From: an uncultured Eubacteriales bacterium
GTDB taxonomy: Bacteria; Bacillota; Clostridia; Peptostreptococcales; Anaerovoracaceae
Assembly: GCA_900551415.1 (NCBI GenBank)
Contig: URWB01000002.1
Location: 1-43,961 of the forward strand
Length of the DNA stretch: 43,961 nt
Direction: 5' to 3'
Every line of letters starts with the position of its first letter. The stretch's first letter is position 1. The translations under genes were made by a program, and so were the position numbers. The notes under the pieces are model-generated. The model saw nothing but the letters and a program-made list of their open reading frames with translations. It searched no databases and had not been told where the DNA came from. This document shows, one piece after another, positions 16,723 through 24,627 of the stretch.

Positions 16723-17367
16723 ATGTTAGATTACAAAACCGTATCACTGGCCAATCAGGTATATGCGCGAATCGAGAGTAATATCTTAAACGGCGTTTAC
16801 GCCAAAGGAGAAATCATCAGCGAAAGCAAGCTTTCGGAGGAACTGGGGGTCAGCAGAACGCCGATTCGCGAGGCCATGGCAAAGCTGGAAAGCGACCTTT
16901 TGATCGGAGATTCTCCGGCCGGCACGATTGTGCTGGGCATTACCGAAAATGATGTCAAAGATATGTTTATCGTCAAGCGAAAACTTGAGGTCATCGCGAC
17001 AACGATGACTGCGAAGAACATCAGCGAGGCAGGCATCGCGAAGCTGAAGGATATTTTGGAGCAGCAGGAATTCTATGCGAGCAAGGATAACGCGGACAAG
17101 GTCAGAGATCTTGACACAGAATTCCATGACATTATCTACGCTGAATGCGGCAGTCCGATCTTTAGGGCAATCCTTTCGCCGATTCACCACAAGCTGATGA
17201 AGTATCGACAAGCTTCCCTATGCCATGAAGGAAGAATTCTGCATTCTGTGGAAGAACATCGGGACATTTTTGAGGCGATTCGCGAACGCGACGCTGCCAA
17301 GGTTGAAGGGCTGATGCTGACCCATGTGGAGCACGCCTATGAAAGTATTATGCAGGGAGATGAATAG
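16723..17367 (+). CDS. GntR-family (FCD) transcriptional regulator
   Basis: The 214-residue protein has an N-terminal winged helix (about 8-72), with VYARIESNILNGVYAKGEII followed by the recognition-helix segment SEELGVSRTPIREAMAKLES. The C-terminal FCD ligand domain (about 85-205) contains metal-ligand type residues in DLDTEFHDIIYAE and a late histidine near LTHVEHAYE. FCD domains usually bind small carboxylates; citrate or another TCA acid would be a sensible effector here, but that is inference. It sits inside the operon it probably controls, 14 bases after citrate synthase and 3 bases before aconitase. GTATAC palindromes at the operon promoter are its likely target. Confidence 0.9.
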   Translation: MLDYKTVSLANQVYARIESNILNGVYAKGEIISESKLSEELGVSRTPIREAMAKLESDLLIGDSPAGTIVLGITENDVKDMFIVKRKLEVIATTMTAKNISEAGIAKLKDILEQQEFYASKDNADKVRDLDTEFHDIIYAECGSPIFRAILSPIHHKLMKYRQASLCHEGRILHSVEEHRDIFEAIRERDAAKVEGLMLTHVEHAYESIMQGDE

Positions 17368-17370
17368 AAT

Positions 17371-19302
17371 ATGGGACTTACAATTGCGCAAAAAATCATC
17401 AAAGAACACTTAGTCAGCGGCGATATGACGCCGGGCAGCGAAATCGCGCTGCGTATCGATCAGACCTTAACGCAGGACGCGACCGGAACGATGGCATATT
17501 TAGAATTTGAAACCATGGGTGTACCGAGAGTCAAAACAGAACTTTCCGTTGCGTATATCGACCACAATACCTTGCAGTCCGGTTTCGAGAACGCTGACGA
17601 TCATAGATTTATTCAGTCTATGGCGAAGAAGTACGGCCTGTACTTCAGCAGACCGGGCAACGGCATCTGTCATCAGGTACATTTGGAGCGTTTCGGCAAA
17701 CCGGGCAAAACGCTGATCGGTTCCGACAGTCATACGCCGACCGGCGGCGGCATCGGTATGCTCGCCATGGGTGCGGGCGGTCTGGACGTAGCGGTTGCTA
17801 TGGGCGGCGGCGCATACTATATCACCATGCCGAAGATGTATAAGGTTAATCTGACCGGTAAGCTGCGGGATTTCGTGACTGCTAAGGACATCAGTCTGGA
17901 AATTCTCCGCATCCTGTCCGTCAAGGGCGGCGTCGGCGCGATTATCGAATGGGGCGGCGAGGGTATCAAGACCTTATCCGTACCGGAACGTGCGACAATT
18001 ACCAACATGGGGACAGAGCTGGGCGCCACGACTTCGATTTTCCCTTCTGACGAAGTAACCAAGGCCTTCCTCGAAGCAGAGGGCAGGGGCGATGCCTATG
18101 TGGAGCTCAAGAGCGATGCAGACGCGGTGTACGATAAGGTGATCGACATCGATCTTTCCACCTTGAAACCGCTGATCGCGTGCCCGCACAGCCCGGACAA
18201 CGTCGTTACGGTGGAAAGCCTGAAAGGAACGAAGGTCGATCAGGTCTGCATCGGCTCCTGCACGAACTCTTCGTTGTATGATATGCTGAAAGTTGCGGCA
18301 CTCCTTAAGGGCAAGACCATCCGTCCGGAGGTCAGCCTTTCCGTATCACCGGGCTCCAAGCAGGTGTTGGAAATGCTAGCAGACTGCGGCGCACTGACCG
18401 ACATCATCGCCAGCGGCGCAAGAGTGCTGGAATGTGCCTGCGGACCTTGCATCGGCATGGGCTTTTCGCCAAACTCCGGCGGTGTTTCCCTGCGGACCTT
18501 TAACCGCAACTTCGAAGGGCGTTCCGGTACCGCAGACGGGCAGGTATATCTGGTATCACCGGAAACCGCAGTAGCAGCAGCTTTGACCGGCGAGATCACC
18601 GATCCGATGCTCCTTGGCGCCATGCCGCAGATCACGATGCCGGAAGCGTTTAAGATCGATGACAGCGCAGTGCTGGCTCCGGCGCCGGCAGACGAGGCCA
18701 ATCAGGTCGAAATTCTCAGAGGACCGAACATCAAACCTTTCCCGGACAGCATGCCGCAGGAAGATACGCTGCAGGCACCACTGGTTCTGAAGGTAGGCGA
18801 CAATATCACAACAGACCATATCATGCCGGCGGGCTCCAAGATCCTGCCGTACCGTTCCAATATTCCACACCTGTCGCAGTTCTGCTTCGGGGTTTGTGAC
18901 ACCACCTTCCCGGAAAGAGCGAAGGCAGCCGGAACAAGCATCATCGTCGGCAGCAGCAACTACGGGCAGGGGTCTTCCAGAGAGCACGCGGCGCTGGTTC
19001 CGCTGTATTTGGGCGTGAGAGCGGTCATTACCAAGAGTTTCGCGAGAATCCACGTGGCAAACCTGATCAACGCAGGTATTATGCCGCTGACATTCAAAAA
19101 TCCGGAAGATTATGAAAAACTGCATCAGGATGACGTGCTGCGGATCGAAAACGTCTATGACGGCATGGGCAGCGGTGAAATGACGCTGGTTGACGAGACA
19201 ACAGGCGACAACATTCCGTTGCTCTGCAGTTTTTCCGAAAGACAGAAAGCGATCCTCAAGGCAGGCGGCCTGCTCAAATACGTCGGACAGGGGAACCATT
19301 AA
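17371..19302 (+). CDS. aconitate hydratase
   Basis: The 643-residue enzyme interconverts citrate and isocitrate through a 4Fe-4S cluster. Cluster ligands are visible: Cys297 in CIGSCTNSS (293-301), and Cys357 and Cys360 in CACGPCIGMG (355-364). The C-terminal swivel domain has SSNYGQGSSREHAAL, with the substrate-binding Ser and Arg. The length matches the short clostridial class, not the roughly 900-residue AcnA. AGGGAGATGAATAGAAT before the ATG gives the ribosome site, overlapping the gntR stop region. It works between the Re-citrate synthase and isocitrate dehydrogenase of this operon. Confidence 0.95.
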   Translation: MGLTIAQKIIKEHLVSGDMTPGSEIALRIDQTLTQDATGTMAYLEFETMGVPRVKTELSVAYIDHNTLQSGFENADDHRFIQSMAKKYGLYFSRPGNGICHQVHLERFGKPGKTLIGSDSHTPTGGGIGMLAMGAGGLDVAVAMGGGAYYITMPKMYKVNLTGKLRDFVTAKDISLEILRILSVKGGVGAIIEWGGEGIKTLSVPERATITNMGTELGATTSIFPSDEVTKAFLEAEGRGDAYVELKSDADAVYDKVIDIDLSTLKPLIACPHSPDNVVTVESLKGTKVDQVCIGSCTNSSLYDMLKVAALLKGKTIRPEVSLSVSPGSKQVLEMLADCGALTDIIASGARVLECACGPCIGMGFSPNSGGVSLRTFNRNFEGRSGTADGQVYLVSPETAVAAALTGEITDPMLLGAMPQITMPEAFKIDDSAVLAPAPADEANQVEILRGPNIKPFPDSMPQEDTLQAPLVLKVGDNITTDHIMPAGSKILPYRSNIPHLSQFCFGVCDTTFPERAKAAGTSIIVGSSNYGQGSSREHAALVPLYLGVRAVITKSFARIHVANLINAGIMPLTFKNPEDYEKLHQDDVLRIENVYDGMGSGEMTLVDETTGDNIPLLCSFSERQKAILKAGGLLKYVGQGNH

Positions 19303-19419
19303 CAGATCTTGCGATTGATAGCGGAAGCATCGCTGTCATAAAGGGAATAAGGACTGCCTGGCCGGCTATGGTCGGTTCCTGTGGCAGGAAACGCGATAAA
19401 CAAAAGAAGGACAAGAATT

Positions 19420-20580
19420 ATGAGTGAAAAAAACCGAGAAGCATACATACAAGAAGCTGCCGCGCAGTTTGAAGCACTGCTCAGAGAGCAGCTCGCAAGA
19501 ACCGAGCAGATGGCAAAAGCGGAGCCGGCTAAGGATTACGCGGCGCTCCAAACTGTAACCGTTGGGCTTTGCGGCGGCGACGGGATCGGACCGATCATTA
19601 TGAAACAGGCAAAACGGCTGCTGGAGACCTTGCTTGCGGACGAAATCGCCACAGGACATATCGTACTTCGAGAGATCGAGGGGTTGACGCTTGAAAACAG
19701 AATGGCGCTGGGAGAAGCAGTTCCGACCGATGTTCTGGAAGCTATCAAAGCATGTGATGTCATCCTCAAAGGACCGACAACAACCCCGAAGGGCGGCACG
19801 ATGGAGAGCGCCAATGTCACGCTCAGAAGAGAGCTGGACTTATATGCCAATGTCAGACCGGTTTCTGTTCCGGCAGAGGGGATCGACTGGATGTTCTATC
19901 GGGAAAACACTGAGGGAGAATACGTCCTGGGCAGCCGCGGTGTGGAAATTCCGGGCATGCTTGCCATGGATTTTAAGGTAACCACCGAGCCTGGCACCAG
20001 ACGCATCGCTCGCGCAGCCTTTGAATACGCCAAGGCAAACGGCAAGGACAATGTGGCGATCGTGACCAAAGCCAATATTATGAAAAAGACCGATGGCAAT
20101 TTTACGCGGATCTGCCATGAGGTTGCCGCGGATTATCCGGGCATCACCGCGGAGGACTGGTATATCGACATCATGACGGCGAATCTGGTCAATCCGGCCA
20201 TCAGAAGCAAGTTTCAGGTATTCGTCCTGCCGAATCTGTACGGCGACATCATCACTGACGAAGCAGCGGAGATCCAGGGCGGCGTCGGTACGGCAGGCAG
20301 CGCCAATATCGGCGACCATTACGCGATGTTTGAAGCTATTCATGGCTCCGCGCCGCGTATGGTAGAGGAGGGACTGGCGGATTACGCGAACCCTGCCAGT
20401 ATCTTCAAGGCAGCCGAGATGCTGCTGCGTCATATCGGTCTGATTGCTAAAGCGGACCAACTGGCGGCGGCACTGACGACCTGCAATGAGACCGAAAAAG
20501 CTGTGGTTGTGACCGGCACGCGCGAGGGCGCGACCTGCGAAGCGTTCGCAGACTATGTGATCGCGAAAATCTGTGGATAA
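19420..20580 (+). CDS. isocitrate dehydrogenase, probably NAD-dependent
   Basis: The 386-residue member of the isocitrate/isopropylmalate dehydrogenase family has GGDGIGP near residue 48, the substrate-binding stretch ANVTLRRELDLYANVRPV and the metal site YGDIITDEAAEIQGGVG. HGSAPRM follows, and it lacks the typical NADP-specificity residues of E. coli Icd by eye. Given its place after citrate synthase and aconitase, it should convert isocitrate to 2-oxoglutarate for glutamate synthesis. The start at 19420 (MSEKNREAY) is preferred: AGAAGGA lies at 19405-19411; the ATG at 19381 has none. An N-terminal extension of about 40 residues precedes the fold. Isopropylmalate dehydrogenase is the main alternative, disfavoured by context. 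The stop codon overlaps a DnaA box. Confidence 0.88.
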   Translation: MSEKNREAYIQEAAAQFEALLREQLARTEQMAKAEPAKDYAALQTVTVGLCGGDGIGPIIMKQAKRLLETLLADEIATGHIVLREIEGLTLENRMALGEAVPTDVLEAIKACDVILKGPTTTPKGGTMESANVTLRRELDLYANVRPVSVPAEGIDWMFYRENTEGEYVLGSRGVEIPGMLAMDFKVTTEPGTRRIARAAFEYAKANGKDNVAIVTKANIMKKTDGNFTRICHEVAADYPGITAEDWYIDIMTANLVNPAIRSKFQVFVLPNLYGDIITDEAAEIQGGVGTAGSANIGDHYAMFEAIHGSAPRMVEEGLADYANPASIFKAAEMLLRHIGLIAKADQLAAALTTCNETEKAVVVTGTREGATCEAFADYVIAKICG

Positions 20581-20616
20581 CTTGCTCTTGACAAAAAAGA
20601 GATTATATGAAACATG

Positions 20617-20628
20617 TTGAAATTTCAA
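20617..20628. promoter_or_regulatory. TTGAAATTTCAA palindrome, possible regulator site
   Basis: A perfect 12-bp palindrome in the spacer before the kinase operon. Eleven of its bases recur at 24495-24505, just upstream of the sigma-54 promoter, so both could be binding sites of the NtrC-type regulator. Confidence 0.4.
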
Positions 20629-20671
20629 GCATCATGATAACAAAAGTTATCCACATGAGAATGTGAAGTAA

Positions 20672-20683
20672 ATTGTATACAAT
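20672..20683. promoter_or_regulatory. ATTGTATACAAT palindrome, candidate second GntR operator
   Basis: A perfect 12-bp palindrome sharing TTGTATACA with the half-TCA operon promoter. It lies between two DnaA boxes, 92 bases after isocitrate dehydrogenase. Confidence 0.5.
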
Positions 20684-20816
20684 GTTGAACGGGTATGTGG
20701 ATAAAGCCTGCAATGCTTGTAAAACTGCCGTTTTGGAAATGTTGAAAAAACGAGTTGCTGCATCAATGGTTTGACAAACTTTTTTTATGGGCTTTCATTT
20801 CCATTGTGGAATGTGG

Positions 20817-20822
20817 TACAAT
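20817..20822 (+). promoter_or_regulatory. possible -10 box of the leader-kinase-regulator operon
   Basis: TACAAT about 100 bases before the leader ORF. The -35 hexamer 17-18 bases upstream (TTTCAT/TTCATT) is weak. A perfect TTGACA at 20771-20776 is too far to pair with it. Confidence 0.35.
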
Positions 20823-20921
20823 AAAAAAGAGTCATTTTCTCACAAAATTTGTTTTTGGACTTTCCATACGGTCCGAACGCGAAGACTTCGCGAAGAAGCG
20901 GGAAAGCAAGGAGGAAACAAA

Positions 20922-20984
20922 ATGATCACGAAATTTGAACCAATTTACAGCTGTATTATGAGCACAGTCCGCGAAATACAATGA
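20922..20984 (+). CDS. 20-residue leader peptide overlapping the kinase start
   Basis: The ORF encodes MITKFEPIYS then CIMSTVREIQ and is preceded by an ideal AAGGAGGAAACAAA ribosome site. Its TGA (20982-20984) overlaps the kinase ATG (20981-20983) as ATGA. The kinase start has no ribosome site of its own, so kinase translation should depend on termination and reinitiation from this leader. I do not recognise the peptide. It is not rich in any single amino acid, so a classic attenuation leader is unlikely. A hairpin GCGAA-GAC-TTCGC lies just upstream. A functional micro-protein cannot be excluded. Confidence 0.65.
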   Translation: MITKFEPIYSCIMSTVREIQ

Positions 20985-23014
20985 GAAAGTTCGTATCGGA
21001 GCATCGGACAAGCTTGGCAATCGGAGTGCTTGTATTTATTCTGATTGCGTCAATACTCAGCGTTGGTATTATGGCGGGACAGGATAAAAGAGATAAAGAA
21101 GATTATGAGAAAATAATAAACGTTTACGTACCGGATGGGGTCTTGGTTTATGGTGCGGATGACAGTGCGCCGCCGCTGCGCTTCGTCGATGAAGACGGCG
21201 CGTATAAAGGGGTGGTCATCGACTACATGAGCCAGCTGTCTCTGGAACTTGGAATCGAGATTTCAACGGTTCCATATAAGTGGAGCGAAGCCCTTCAGGC
21301 ACTGAAAGAAGGCGAAACTGACCTGTGTGACATGTTCGTAAATGAAGAACGGGCGAAATACTTTGTATTTACAGAACCTATCTATACACTCCGCACGATT
21401 ATGGCAGCAATGTCAACCAAAGATTATCAGAAGTCTGACATCCATCATATGCGTGTGGCAACACAGGAAGGCGACTATGCCAACTGGTACATAGAAACTT
21501 TCTATCCTGAAGCAGAGTTGATTTATGTCCACGATGTGGGTGAAGGGCTGAAACTGCTGATCGAAGGCAAAACAGACGGTGTTATCGGTGATGAGCCGGT
21601 AGTTTCCTATTATGCCGGGAAGCTAGGAATTGCTGATAAACTTGAAACCATTGGGACATCCCTATATGAAGAGCCGGTATGCCTTGCTCTGCCAAAAGCA
21701 AAATCAGAACTGGTACCTATCTTAAACAGAGCAATTAAAACCATCAACGAGCGAGGGCAGCTTGAGAAAATCCAACAGAAATGGTTTGGCATTTCTACTC
21801 CGCTGATCAGCGTAAAATCAAATTCTAAGGTTGTGAAACTGCTTTTAATCATGGCAGCTGCCCTTTTGTGTGCCATTCTAGCAGCACAGCTGAATAACCG
21901 CTCCCTGCGCAAGCAGGTAAATAAACGGACCAAAGAACTCGCGGCACGCAAAAATGAGCTGCAGCTGATTTTCGATCAGATGCCGGAAGGCGTCATTTTA
22001 GTCAATGAAAAAGGAAGAATCATCAATGGAAGCTACCGCTTTTTTGGCAGTCAGTTCGATGGCAGAAAGCTGGAAGAAGAAGGTGTTACATGTTCTGTGC
22101 TATTGCGGAAATTCTGCGGGAATCTGCAATGTGAAGGCTGTAGCAGCGAAACAGATTCGTGCATGATAGCAGAAACTTTGAAAGGTGAGAAGCCTGTCGT
22201 TCGCAAGGTTCAGGTGGAGCATGCCGTTTATGAAATGCGCAGTGTACCGGCGAGCTTTTCTGAGGAAAGCACCATACATCCTGCTGTGCTTCTTGTGGTG
22301 CGTGATATTACGCTGGACGAGATCAGCAGCCAGAAACTGCTTCAGTCCTCTAAGATGATTGCCATCGGACAGTTAGCAGGTGGAATGGCCCATCAGATTC
22401 GAAATCCGTTAGGCGTGATTCGGACCCAAAGTTATATCATACGAAACCGTCATAGGGAAGATACCGTGCTGAACAAGTCATTGGACTATGTAGATGACAG
22501 TGTGAAACGCGCCGGTGAAATTATAGACAATGTAATGAATTTTTGGCGTGTATCTGACGACACACAGACGGAGATACCTATCCGCAGACTGCTGGAATCT
22601 GTAGTCCTGCTTCAGGAAAAGGACTTCACTACGGCAGGGATCCGGGTGGAAATCGACTGCGAGGAAACACTTCGACTCGTTTCCGGCGAGGAGGCGTTGA
22701 AGCACATCCTTCATAATCTGGTGTCAAACAGTGTGGATGCTATGCCGCAAGGCGGAAGACTGCAGCTGCGAGCGTACAGAGAAGAAAACTCCGTGCTGTT
22801 TATCTGCAGCGATACAGGCTGCGGCATTTCGAAGAAAAACCAAAGGCATTTATTTAACCCGTTTTTTACCACAAAGGAACCGGGTAAGGGAACCGGGCTG
22901 GGGCTTTTTATCGTATATTCCGAGGTGGCGAAACTGGGTGGAAATATTGAAGTAAAAAGTCGGGAAGGAAAAGGAACCACATTCCTGATCCATATCCCGC
23001 AGGGACAGGTGTAA
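20981..23014 (+). CDS. sensor histidine kinase with extracellular solute-binding domain
   Basis: The 677-residue membrane kinase has a first membrane span at about 13-32 (SLAIGVLVFILIASILSVG). An SBP_bac_3-type extracytoplasmic domain follows (about 45-270, with PPLRFVDEDGAYKGVVIDYM and VIGDEPVVSYYAG), of the type that binds amino acids. A second span (about 286-306) leads to a PAS-like domain (about 325-450), then HisKA with His471 in GGMAHQIRNPLG and an HATPase ending GKGTGLGLFIVYSEVAKLGG. The PAS part carries a cysteine cluster (CGNLQCEGCSSETDSC), possibly for metal or redox sensing. Phosphate goes to the NtrC-type regulator one base downstream. Inference: it senses an extracellular amino acid and turns on the NhaC-ortAB operon. 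Confidence 0.92.
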   Translation: MRKFVSEHRTSLAIGVLVFILIASILSVGIMAGQDKRDKEDYEKIINVYVPDGVLVYGADDSAPPLRFVDEDGAYKGVVIDYMSQLSLELGIEISTVPYKWSEALQALKEGETDLCDMFVNEERAKYFVFTEPIYTLRTIMAAMSTKDYQKSDIHHMRVATQEGDYANWYIETFYPEAELIYVHDVGEGLKLLIEGKTDGVIGDEPVVSYYAGKLGIADKLETIGTSLYEEPVCLALPKAKSELVPILNRAIKTINERGQLEKIQQKWFGISTPLISVKSNSKVVKLLLIMAAALLCAILAAQLNNRSLRKQVNKRTKELAARKNELQLIFDQMPEGVILVNEKGRIINGSYRFFGSQFDGRKLEEEGVTCSVLLRKFCGNLQCEGCSSETDSCMIAETLKGEKPVVRKVQVEHAVYEMRSVPASFSEESTIHPAVLLVVRDITLDEISSQKLLQSSKMIAIGQLAGGMAHQIRNPLGVIRTQSYIIRNRHREDTVLNKSLDYVDDSVKRAGEIIDNVMNFWRVSDDTQTEIPIRRLLESVVLLQEKDFTTAGIRVEIDCEETLRLVSGEEALKHILHNLVSNSVDAMPQGGRLQLRAYREENSVLFICSDTGCGISKKNQRHLFNPFFTTKEPGKGTGLGLFIVYSEVAKLGGNIEVKSREGKGTTFLIHIPQGQV

Positions 23015-23015
23015 G

Positions 23016-24395
23016 ATGAACCAGTATCTGAGGATTTTGATCGTTGATGATGAGGCAGACTGCAGGGAAACCTATAAAATGCTGCTGGAAAGTAAGGAAT
23101 ATGCTGCTGCCGCAGCAGGAAGTGCAGAAGAGGCACTGCAGCTGCTGCAGCAGGAGTTTTACAATATCATCCTATCGGATATTATAATGCCGGGAATGAA
23201 TGGTCTGACATTCTTACAGGAGGTGAAGAAACGATATGCTGATCGGATCGAAGTAATTATGACCACCGGATACGGCTCCATCGAAACCGCGGTAGAGGCA
23301 ATGAAACTGGGGGCATTTAGTTATTTTGTCAAGAGCCATAATCCGGACGAGCTGCTGATGGAGATCGAAAAAGCAGCTGTAAGGTTGGAGATGCCGAACA
23401 TGAGATCCATCCAATACGAGAATAGTGAAAAATTCCTTCTAAAAAGCAAAAACCCTGCCATGCAAAAGGTATGGGAAATGGTGGATCTTGTAGCCGGGAC
23501 TTCTGCCAATGTACTGATTACCGGAGAATCAGGAACCGGTAAGGAGATTGTTGCAGAAGAAATTCACCGTAGAAGCGCTAGACGTGAAAAACCGTTCATA
23601 GCAATCAACTGCCAACAATACCCTCATGAGCTGATTGAGTCGGAGCTGTTTGGTCATGAAAAAGGAGCATTTACCGGTGCTGTTTCGAGACGGATCGGAA
23701 AACTGGAGCAAGCGGCAGGCGGAACGGTATTTTTGGATGAAATCGGTGAGCTCAGTTTGGATGTACAGGTCATGCTGCTGCGCGTTCTGGAAAAAAAGGA
23801 AATCGAGCGGATTGGATCCGGAATGTTGATTCCGGTTGATTTTCGCCTTGTAACTGCGACAAACCGACCTTTGGATGAAATGGTGCTTGAAAAAACCTTT
23901 CGTCAGGATTTCCTCTATCGTATCAATACCATTGAGATCAAGCTTCCACCGCTGCGAGAAAGAAGAGAGGATATTCCGGAATTCATACGGTTTTTTATCG
24001 GAAAATATGAAAAAGAAACGGGGAAAAGGATCCACAGCGTGGAGAACGCTGCCAGAGACTGGCTGCTTCGGCAGGAATACAGCGGAAACATCCGAGAACT
24101 GAAAAACATCATCGAAAGGATGATCATTCTGTCCGGTGACAGTGGAGTGCTGTCTCTGGAAGAAAACACTTCGAAAGAGCTGCTTTCGAACAATCTTCCG
24201 GAAGCCGGAAGAGAGGCAGAAACTGAGATGAGTTACAAAGAAGCCAAGGCAATTTTTGACCGACAGTTCATTTTGAATACGCTGCAGACTACCAATGGGA
24301 ATATTACCAGAGCTGCAGATAAAATAGGTCTTAGCCGAAGACAGCTGTTTAATAAGATCGTGGAGCTGCAGATTGACGTAAACGCTATGAAATAA
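23016..24395 (+). CDS. NtrC-family sigma-54-dependent response regulator
   Basis: The 459-residue protein has a receiver domain (about 5-118) with acidic D11/D12 and phospho-acceptor Asp55 (LSDIIMPGMNG). An AAA+ sigma-54 activation domain (about 145-375) follows, with Walker A GESGTGKE (170-177), the sigma-54-contacting loop GAFTGA (217-222) and FLDEIGELS as Walker B. A C-terminal Fis-type helix-turn-helix (about 415-459) contains NITRAADKIGLSRRQLFNKI. It begins one base after the kinase stop. The sigma-54 promoter 156 bases after its gene is the obvious target. A strong terminator closes the two-component operon. Confidence 0.95.
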   Translation: MNQYLRILIVDDEADCRETYKMLLESKEYAAAAAGSAEEALQLLQQEFYNIILSDIIMPGMNGLTFLQEVKKRYADRIEVIMTTGYGSIETAVEAMKLGAFSYFVKSHNPDELLMEIEKAAVRLEMPNMRSIQYENSEKFLLKSKNPAMQKVWEMVDLVAGTSANVLITGESGTGKEIVAEEIHRRSARREKPFIAINCQQYPHELIESELFGHEKGAFTGAVSRRIGKLEQAAGGTVFLDEIGELSLDVQVMLLRVLEKKEIERIGSGMLIPVDFRLVTATNRPLDEMVLEKTFRQDFLYRINTIEIKLPPLRERREDIPEFIRFFIGKYEKETGKRIHSVENAARDWLLRQEYSGNIRELKNIIERMIILSGDSGVLSLEENTSKELLSNNLPEAGREAETEMSYKEAKAIFDRQFILNTLQTTNGNITRAADKIGLSRRQLFNKIVELQIDVNAMK

Positions 24396-24415
24396 ATGAA
24401 GTGAGAAACAAATAG

Positions 24416-24460
24416 CATGGAAAGATTCTTCTAGGTGGAAAAAAATTTCCATGTTTTTTT
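24416..24460 (+). terminator. intrinsic terminator of the kinase-regulator operon
   Basis: CATGGAAA (24416-24423) pairs with TTTCCATG (24446-24453), followed by seven Ts. The 22-base loop is long, but the T-tract is strong. Confidence 0.75.
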
Positions 24461-24494
24461 ATACCGAAGGATACGAACAGTAGGGCGAAAATCC

Positions 24495-24505
24495 TTGAAA
24501 TTTCA
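24495..24505. promoter_or_regulatory. candidate upstream activator site
   Basis: TTGAAATTTCA lies 47 bases upstream of the -24 element and matches the palindrome at 20617. It is flanked by two similar words, GGCGAAAATCC and GGACGAAAAATC, about 30 bases apart. Either set could be the enhancer bound by the NtrC-type regulator. Confidence 0.4.
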
Positions 24506-24551
24506 GTGAACAGGACGAAAAATCTCTGCAATGTTTCCTCAAAAAAACATG

Positions 24552-24566
24552 TGGCACGATAATTGC
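24552..24566 (+). promoter_or_regulatory. sigma-54 (-24/-12) promoter of the NhaC-ortAB operon
   Basis: TGGCACGATAATTGC matches the sigma-54 consensus (TGGCACG, 4 bases, TTGC) exactly, with the invariant GG and GC separated by 10 bases. Transcription would start near 24578, 50 bases before the transporter start. It directly follows an NtrC-type activator gene. Confidence 0.93.
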
Positions 24567-24627
24567 GTAACATAATTTTGTCAAAAAATACAGTACTTAT
24601 ACGCAATCGTAATGTAAGGAGGAAATC

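Larger units (their letters stand above)
20572..20704. other. cluster of three perfect DnaA boxes
   Basis: TTATCCACA, the high-affinity DnaA box, occurs at 20572-20580 (minus, overlapping the icd stop), 20647-20655 (plus) and 20696-20704 (minus). I find no other perfect copy in the window. A random 9-mer is expected less than once in this length on both strands. The last two boxes face each other across an AT-rich stretch that carries the ATTGTATACAAT palindrome. It resembles a DnaA-binding cluster more than a full origin, since no dnaA/dnaN genes are nearby. Confidence 0.8.

Noticed and set aside
20588..20593. Promoter at the TTGACA after isocitrate dehydrogenase
   Set aside because: The hexamer 17 bases downstream (AACATG) is not a -10 box.
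20572..20704. Chromosomal replication origin
   Set aside because: Only three DnaA boxes and none of the usual origin genes (dnaA, dnaN, recF, gyrB, rnpA, rpmH) in the window; kept as a DnaA-box cluster instead.
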